A stretch of 17,843 nucleotides of DNA, taken from JBOHER01 sp050701115 (GTDB lineage: Bacteria > Actinomycetota > Actinomycetes > Mycobacteriales > Pseudonocardiaceae). A program made the position numbers and the translations under genes. Numbering within the stretch: position 1 is the first letter of the stretch; each line of letters opens with the position of its first letter. The notes below the pieces were generated by a model. It saw nothing but the letters and a program-made list of their open reading frames with translations, made no database searches and was not told where the DNA came from. Of the stretch, positions 13,021-17,843 are shown in pieces. The stretch lies in the NCBI GenBank assembly GCA_050701115.1, contig JBOHER010000145.1, positions 1 to 17,843 on the forward strand, read 5' to 3'.

Positions 13021-15433
13021 CCTGGTCGTCGGGCTCACGTCGATGCTGCCCCTGGCCGGGCTGCGGCGGTGAACCCGGTCGCTCGCCGAACCAGCCGTCG
13101 TGCGCATCGCCTGCAGGACGTTCCTGGCTCGGCCACTGCTGCTGGCTCCGGCCATCCGGGCTGGTCGCCGGGGTCCAGCCCGGCGGCGCACCGTAGTTCG
13201 GCGGCCCACTCGCATGGTTCGGCGGTGAACCAGGCACTCCGTAGGGCTGCGGCCTGCTACCGGGTACCGGCGCGGGCCCGGCACCGTTGGGCCCGTTACC
13301 TCCGGGTCCCGCTCCGTTGGGCCCGTTGGGTCCGCTCGGCCCGGGGCCGGGGCGGTAGGCGTACGGGTTGCCGCTCGGCGCTGGCGGCGGCGCGGGATCC
13401 ACCCGAGGCGGTCCGCCTGGCAGGTCTCCCCCACCCGGCGCGGTACCCACCGGAGTCGGCTCCGGCTTGGGTTCCGGCCGCGCCTCCGGCGGGGGCCACG
13501 GCTCGCCACGCTCCATCGCCAGCTCGCCCGGCGTCTTGATCGGCGGCTTGTCCGACGGCTTGCGCTCGCCGAACTCGTTGAACACGGTGATCTGGGGCCG
13601 CTTCACCACGTGGGCGAAGATCCGCTCGAGATCCTTGCGGTGCAGGGTTTCCTTATCCAGCAGCTCGATGACCAGCTCGTCGAGTACGTCCCGGTAGGTG
13701 GACAGCACCTCCCACGCCTCGGTGTGCGCGGTCTCGATCAGCTTGCGCACCTCCTCGTCGATCTCGTGTGCGACCTCGAGCGAGTAGTCGGGCTGGCGGC
13801 CGGCCGAGCGGCCGAGGAACGGGTCACCGTGCTCCTGGCCGTACTTCACCGCACCGAGCCGCGCGCTCATGCCGTACTCGGTCACCATCGCCTTGGCGAT
13901 CTTGGTGGCCTGCTCGATGTCCGAGGAGGCACCGGTGGTCGGCTCGTGGAACACCAGCTCTTCCGCGGTGCGTCCACCCATGGCGAACACCAGCCTGCCG
14001 ATCATCTCCGAGCGGGTCATCAGCTCCTTGTCGTCCTCAGGGACGAGCAGGGCGTGCCCACCGGTACGGCCTCGGGGCAGAATGGTCAGTTTGTACACCG
14101 GCTCGATGTCCGGCATCGCCCAGGCGGCCAGCGCGTGCCCGCCCTCGTGGTAGGCGGTGATCTTCTTTTCCTTCTCCGAGATGATCCGGCTCTTGCGGGC
14201 AGGCCCACCTATCACCCGGTCCACCGACTCCTCGAGCGCGGCATCGGTGATCACGGTGCCGTGCTGGCGGGCGGTGAGCAGGGCAGCCTCGTTGAGCACA
14301 TTGGCCAGGTCGGCACCGGACATGCCGACTGTCCGCTTGGCCAGCCCGTCCAGGTTCGCGTCCGGTGCGAGCGGCTTACTCTTGGCGTGCACGCGCAGGA
14401 TGGCGCGCCGGCCGCGCATGTCGGGCGCCGACACCGGGATCTGCCGGTCGAACCGGCCGGGGCGCAGCAGCGCCGGGTCGAGGATGTCCGGTCGGTTGGT
14501 CGCCGCGATCAGGATGACGCCGCCGCGCGTGTCGAAACCGTCCATCTCGACGAGGAGCTGGTTCAGGGTCTGCTCGCGCTCGTCGTGGCCACCACCGAGG
14601 CCGGCGCCACGCTGACGGCCGACCGCGTCGATCTCGTCGACGAAGATGATGCACGGCGCGTTCTGCTTGGCCTGCTCGAACAGATCACGCACCCGGGAGG
14701 CACCGACACCGACGAACATCTCCACGAAGTCGGACCCGGAGATGGTGTAGAACGGCACGGCCGCTTCGCCCGCGACCGCACGCGCCAGCAGCGTCTTACC
14801 GGTTCCCGGCGGACCGTAGAGCAGCACGCCCTTGGGGATCTTCGCGCCGAGCGCCTGGTAACGGGCCGGGTTCTGCAGGAAGTCCTTGATCTCGTACAGC
14901 TCTTCGACCGCCTCGTCGGCACCTGCGACGTCGTTGAACGTGGTCTTGGGCATGTCCTTGTTGAGCTGCTTGGCCTTGGACTTACCGAAGTTGAGCACCC
15001 GGTTGCCGCCGCCCTGCGCGTTGTTCATCATCCAGAACAGCAGCAGCAGCAGCAGGCCGAGCGGGATCATGTAGATCAACAGCTGGCCGAGGAAGGAATC
15101 CTGGGTGACCTCGGTCTCGAACTTGACGGACTCCTGGTCGATCAGCTGGTCGTAGATGCTCTCCGAAGCGCGCGCCGGGTACTGGGTGAGCAGCTTGGAG
15201 GTCTGCTGGCCCTCGACCTCGATTCCGTTCTCGAGGGTCAGCAGCAGCTGCTGTTCCTTGTCCTCGAGCTTGGCTTCCTTGACGTTGCCGGCACTGACCT
15301 GCTGCATCGCCTGCGATGTCGGTACTCGGCTGTAGTCCCGGTAGTCATCCAGCAGGGTGGTAAACAGGAAGACGAGCCCCAACACCACGGCGATCCACAC
15401 CAGTGGGTTCTTGAGCAGGCGCTTTCGGTCCAT
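13001..15433 (-). CDS. ftsH: ATP-dependent zinc metalloprotease FtsH
   Basis: Membrane-anchored hexameric AAA+ protease that degrades damaged membrane and regulatory proteins. The 810 residues show TM1 (about 11-28, LVWIAVVLGLVFLFTTLL), an extracytoplasmic domain (about 29-113), TM2 (about 114-135), the AAA+ domain with Walker A GPPGTGKT (207-214), Walker B CIIFVDEID (261-269) and second region of homology ATNRPDILDPALLRPGRFDR, and the peptidase domain with zinc motif HEGGH (429-433) and third ligand Asp505 in SSDIEQAT. After about residue 640 comes a 165-residue Pro/Gly/Asn-rich tail, much longer than in E. coli FtsH (644 residues) but common in actinobacteria. The ATG at 15433 has no good Shine-Dalgarno at normal spacing; GGGAGG is about 27 nt away. 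It overlaps folE by 20 nt and is probably the first gene of the fol operon. Confidence 0.97.
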   Translation of the reverse strand: MDRKRLLKNPLVWIAVVLGLVFLFTTLLDDYRDYSRVPTSQAMQQVSAGNVKEAKLEDKEQQLLLTLENGIEVEGQQTSKLLTQYPARASESIYDQLIDQESVKFETEVTQDSFLGQLLIYMIPLGLLLLLLFWMMNNAQGGGNRVLNFGKSKAKQLNKDMPKTTFNDVAGADEAVEELYEIKDFLQNPARYQALGAKIPKGVLLYGPPGTGKTLLARAVAGEAAVPFYTISGSDFVEMFVGVGASRVRDLFEQAKQNAPCIIFVDEIDAVGRQRGAGLGGGHDEREQTLNQLLVEMDGFDTRGGVILIAATNRPDILDPALLRPGRFDRQIPVSAPDMRGRRAILRVHAKSKPLAPDANLDGLAKRTVGMSGADLANVLNEAALLTARQHGTVITDAALEESVDRVIGGPARKSRIISEKEKKITAYHEGGHALAAWAMPDIEPVYKLTILPRGRTGGHALLVPEDDKELMTRSEMIGRLVFAMGGRTAEELVFHEPTTGASSDIEQATKIAKAMVTEYGMSARLGAVKYGQEHGDPFLGRSAGRQPDYSLEVAHEIDEEVRKLIETAHTEAWEVLSTYRDVLDELVIELLDKETLHRKDLERIFAHVVKRPQITVFNEFGERKPSDKPPIKTPGELAMERGEPWPPPEARPEPKPEPTPVGTAPGGGDLPGGPPRVDPAPPPAPSGNPYAYRPGPGPSGPNGPNGAGPGGNGPNGAGPAPVPGSRPQPYGVPGSPPNHASGPPNYGAPPGWTPATSPDGRSQQQWPSQERPAGDAHDGWFGERPGSPPQPGQGQHRREPDDQDGQYRR

Positions 15434-15630
15434 GCGAATCGGCCGTAATGGCCTTGACCCTCCCTGACTGACTTTGAGAGCTTGAGACGTCCGCTGACGT
15501 TGCTACGCCACTCCGGCCGCGCGCGCCGCCGACGAAACCGACACCACGTCTGTTCAGGGTACCGCCCACTCGTCGTGGTTAGGCACCCGCAGGTCAACGG
15601 CCGGTGCAGCCGCGGAGTTCCCGCATCCCC

Positions 15631-16479
15631 TCACCGGCGGACGTCGGAGATCATTTCCACCAGTCGGGAGCGGAGCGTCTTGGCGTCAGCGGGCGAGATG
15701 GTGACCCACTCGTGGCCGTCCGGGCCGGTGCGGGAAAGGCTCAGGTAGCGACCGCTCGCGGTGTCGAACCAAGCCAGCACCGGCGACCGACGGCGCATGC
15801 CCACCTCGTCCCGGCTGTTGGCCGCGATCTGGCCGCCGCGCAACCGCGGCTGCCCGAGCAACTGCGCGTAGTCCTGTCGCGGATCACCCGCCGTCCGCTC
15901 CGACAGCGGAGTACGCGTGCGGGCCGGCCGCCGGAAGCCGAAGGCAGGCGTCCGCGCGTCATCCGCATCAGCCGCCCGCGCGGGCACCGGGACCTGGGCA
16001 GGCGCGGTGCGCAGCGCGTCGTCCCGGGACATGGTGACCGAGCGCTCCGTGCCCCGTCGTCCCTGCGGCAGCAGCGCGATGACCTCGGAGGCGAGCGCTT
16101 CCGGGTAGATCGACCTGACCCAGATCCCGTCCGCGTCCTGGGTGGCCAGCACCGCTGCCGTGCCATTGGTGGCCGCGAGCATCGTCACCGACGGCTCCTT
16201 GAACTCAGGAATGTGCACCGCATCGACGGTCAGCGAACCCGATGAGAGCAGCGCGAGGCCGTTCTCCAGCCGGGGATCGAGCCGGCCGTGTGCATCCCTG
16301 ATCCCACTCGCGGACATCTCGGCAAGCGCCCGCTGCCGCAGCACCCTGCGCTCGTCGATGGTCGAGCCGTGCGACGGCACCTCGAGCGGATACGGCTGTT
16401 CGCCCACTCTCAGGTCTTCCCACAGGAAGTCGAACACCATCGGCGAAAGAAGCTGCGCGCCTGAACCGTGCGGCGACAC
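15631..16479 (-). CDS. ESX (type VII) secretion-associated EspG-family protein, copy 1
   Basis: EspG proteins are cytosolic chaperones that hold PE-PPE pairs for ESX export. The product has the N-terminal half with FDFLWEDLRVGEQPYPLEVP and HGSTIDERRVLRQRAL, then LTVDAVHIPEF, a middle SVTMSRDD block, and the C-terminal half RLRGGQIAANSRDEVGMRRR followed by SPVLAWFDTASGRYLSLSRT and WVTISPADAKTLRSRLVEMI. An Arg/Ala/Pro-rich linker separates the halves. I prefer GTG 16479 (282 residues): GGAGG lies 8 nt upstream and the N terminus then resembles copy 2. GTG 16500 and ATG 16494 are in-frame alternatives that abut the stop of copy 2. It lies directly downstream of copy 2 and is the last gene before ftsH, about 200 nt away. 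Family call by motif likeness; client unknown. Confidence 0.8.
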   Translation of the reverse strand: MSPHGSGAQLLSPMVFDFLWEDLRVGEQPYPLEVPSHGSTIDERRVLRQRALAEMSASGIRDAHGRLDPRLENGLALLSSGSLTVDAVHIPEFKEPSVTMLAATNGTAAVLATQDADGIWVRSIYPEALASEVIALLPQGRRGTERSVTMSRDDALRTAPAQVPVPARAADADDARTPAFGFRRPARTRTPLSERTAGDPRQDYAQLLGQPRLRGGQIAANSRDEVGMRRRSPVLAWFDTASGRYLSLSRTGPDGHEWVTISPADAKTLRSRLVEMISDVRR

Positions 16480-16503
16480 CGGACCGTCCTCCATATGCAC
16501 TTC

Positions 16504-17289
16504 TTACCGTGTAGTGGCCACGTTCCGCACGCCGACGAGCATCTCGCTGATCCGATACCGGAGGGTCGCGGCGTCGGCGGGTGCGATGGTGATCCATTCC
16601 GTGCCGTCGCCGCCACGGCTGACCTGGGTGAGGTACCGGCCGGTGTCGGTGTCGAACCAGCTCAACACCGGCGACCGGGACCGCCCGCCGAGCTTAGACC
16701 GCATGTTCGCGCCGATCTGGCCACCGCGCAGCCGCTGCTGCGCGTGCAGCCTGGCCAAGGCTTTCCTGTCCTCGTCGGAGCCCACCGCACCAATGCCGGT
16801 TCTGCGCTGCAGGAAGTCGGCACCCGGACCGGCCATCAGTTGCGCCAGCGGGACCGTGATGGACCGCTCCTTGCCGCGTGGCGCGGACGGAAGCAAACCG
16901 ATGATGGAGCTGGCCAGCCCGTCGCCGGGAATCTGCCGCAGCAGCAGCCCTCGGCTGTCCTGGACCGCGAGCAGACCTTGACCGTCGACGGCACCGGCTA
17001 GCGCGAGCACAGCCTTCGAGTCCGGTTCTTCGATATGCACCGAATCGACGCTGAGTTCCGAGTTGGCCAGCACCCCGAACTGGTCGGCCAACCGGGGATG
17101 CGGCCGACCTCGCTCGTCTACAAGGCCCCTGCGCGCCAGTGCGCTGCGCGTCTGGCCGCGGAGCATGGCGCGCTCCTGCATCGTCGCGCCATGCGACCGC
17201 AACTCCAGAGGGTACGGCACCTCACCCGCACCCAAGGACTCCCAGAGGAAGTCGAACTCGATCGGGCTGAGCGGCTCTCCCGCCGGCAT
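16504..17289 (-). CDS. ESX (type VII) secretion-associated EspG-family protein, copy 2
   Basis: A 261-residue paralogue of the next gene, sharing the same blocks in order: LSPIEFDFLWESLGAGEVPY, PLELRSHGATMQERAMLRGQ, LSVDSVHIEEPDS, GKERSITVPLAQLMAGPGAD, LRGGQIGANMRSKLGGRSRS then PVLSWFDTDTGRYLTQ, and EWITIAPADAATLRYRISEM. ATG 17289 is chosen because CCGAGGATC lies about 8 nt upstream; ATG 17325, right after the preceding stop, is in frame but its GGGAG abuts the start codon. The order PPE-like gene, EspG, EspG suggests that the two chaperones serve products of that upstream cluster. Both copies appear intact, and their divergence is well spread, so this is an old duplication. No signal peptide or membrane segment. 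Confidence 0.82.
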   Translation of the reverse strand: MPAGEPLSPIEFDFLWESLGAGEVPYPLELRSHGATMQERAMLRGQTRSALARRGLVDERGRPHPRLADQFGVLANSELSVDSVHIEEPDSKAVLALAGAVDGQGLLAVQDSRGLLLRQIPGDGLASSIIGLLPSAPRGKERSITVPLAQLMAGPGADFLQRRTGIGAVGSDEDRKALARLHAQQRLRGGQIGANMRSKLGGRSRSPVLSWFDTDTGRYLTQVSRGGDGTEWITIAPADAATLRYRISEMLVGVRNVATTR

Positions 17290-17329
17290 GCTTCGATCCT
17301 CGGTCGATGCTCGCCCGTCCCGCATCTCC

Positions 17330-17843
17330 CTAGTCCTCGTCGGTGATGCCGATGACTGGTGGCGCGGTGGCTTCTCCCGCGCCGAAGAGCTCGTCCGGAT
17401 CGGGCTCGATGAGGAACGAGTTGTGGGTGTGCTCCTCGTCCTCCTGGACCGATCCGGCGCCTGCGCCTGCCGGTGCTCCCCCCGCCATCGGAGCGGCATG
17501 CGGCGGCACCGCACCGATCGGGCCCGCAGGCGGGGCCGCGCCCTGGCCTTGCTGCGTATTCGGTGCGGCACCGGCAGCGGCCGACTGGTCGGATGACGCC
17601 GTGGTCGCGTCGTTCCTCTTGCTGCCGAACCGGCTGCCCTTGGACAGCGCGCGAGCACCGGCGATGCCGAGCCCGGCGCCCAGCGCGGCGGCGCCTGCCG
17701 AGGCACCGATCCCCGGCCCATCTGAGGTCGCCAAGATCGGGGCACTGCCGGTCAGGTTGATCGGGCCGGCAGGAGCAGCACCCGCGGGCGCGGGGCCAGC
17801 GGGGTTGCCTGCCGCGGCCGCTGCGGGTGCACCCGCGCCCGCC
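17330..17843 (-). CDS. C-terminal part of a probable PPE-domain protein (5' end outside window)
   Basis: An open frame enters from the window edge and ends at TAG 17330-17332. It gives about 170 residues, Ala/Gly/Pro-rich and of low complexity, with a basic patch GARALSKGSRFGSKRN. The acidic end HNSFLIEPDPDELFGAGEAT then APPVIGITDED resembles C termini of PPE-domain proteins in Pseudonocardiaceae, as I recall them (EPDPDE-hydrophobic-FG...APPVIG). The N-terminal PPE domain itself is not in the window, so the call depends on this tail and on the two EspG genes immediately downstream, which are the known chaperones for PPE proteins. A TTG at 17734 could be misread as a start; the frame clearly continues upstream of it. 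Confidence 0.6.
   Translation of the reverse strand, partial: AGAGAPAAAAAGNPAGPAPAGAAPAGPINLTGSAPILATSDGPGIGASAGAAALGAGLGIAGARALSKGSRFGSKRNDATTASSDQSAAAGAAPNTQQGQGAAPPAGPIGAVPPHAAPMAGGAPAGAGAGSVQEDEEHTHNSFLIEPDPDELFGAGEATAPPVIGITDED

Noticed and set aside
13610..15448. 612-codon plus-strand open frame opposite ftsH
   Set aside because: Antisense shadow of the conserved ftsH frame; composition is dominated by Leu, Arg, Val and His runs with no family motif.
15434..15630. ftsH promoter, with TTGACC (minus strand) as a -35 candidate
   Set aside because: No matching -10 hexamer occurs at 16-18 nt, so I could not support a specific promoter, although one is expected in this gap.
1..17843. tRNA, rRNA or CRISPR array
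   Set aside because: No cloverleaf-like gene ending in a T-loop consensus, no rRNA-like stretch and no regularly spaced repeats were noticed. A covariance-model scan was not possible, so a small RNA could be missed.

Overview
The window is high-GC DNA from an actinobacterium. Gene order and protein character point to the family Pseudonocardiaceae or a close relative (inference): an Lsr2 gene, a DUF2520-panC-panD-coaX cluster, a folE-folP-folB-folK cluster next to ftsH, and type VII (ESX) accessory genes of the EspG and PPE type. The order clpC / lsr2 / lysS / coaX / panD / panC / DUF2520 / DUF6779-type / DUF3180 / folK / folB / folP / folE / ftsH matches the Rv3596c-Rv3610c block of Mycobacterium tuberculosis as I remember it, so most of this is conserved core genome. 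All genes but one lie on the minus strand.

Layout, left to right. 1-1668: clpC (3' part outside the window). 1669-2055: divergent intergenic region with a ClgR-like palindrome and an IdeR/DmdR-like iron box. 2056-2910: the only plus-strand gene, a FhuF-like [2Fe-2S] ferric reductase. 2998-3339: lsr2, with its own terminator and a plausible promoter. 3519-4674: a decayed lysyl-tRNA synthetase gene. 4736-7866: pantothenate/CoA operon (DUF2520, panC, panD, coaX, then the lysS remnant). 7867-8068: terminator and small repeats. 8069-15433: ftsH-folE-folP-folB-folK-DUF3180-DUF6779 operon, with overlapping or nearly abutting genes from ftsH to the DUF3180 gene. 15631-17843: two tandem EspG-family genes and the C-terminal part of a probable PPE protein, read towards ftsH.

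Main discoveries. (1) folE, encoding GTP cyclohydrolase I, is interrupted in frame by a 282-residue intein. It sits exactly before the zinc-binding Cys of the CEHH motif, so the extein +1 nucleophile is also a catalytic metal ligand. Its first LAGLIDADG motif has Asn in place of the catalytic Asp. (2) lysS is a clear pseudogene: it has lost the anticodon-binding OB fold and part of the catalytic domain and carries several frameshifts, which implies that another LysRS serves the cell. (3) The ferric reductase has an iron box over its promoter. (4) The folB start codon lies in the apical loop of a long hairpin whose left arm contains the folP stop codon.

The metabolic theme is cofactor supply: pantothenate to CoA (PanC, PanD, CoaX) and folate (FolE, FolB, FolK, FolP), beside protein quality control (ClpC, FtsH) and global silencing (Lsr2).
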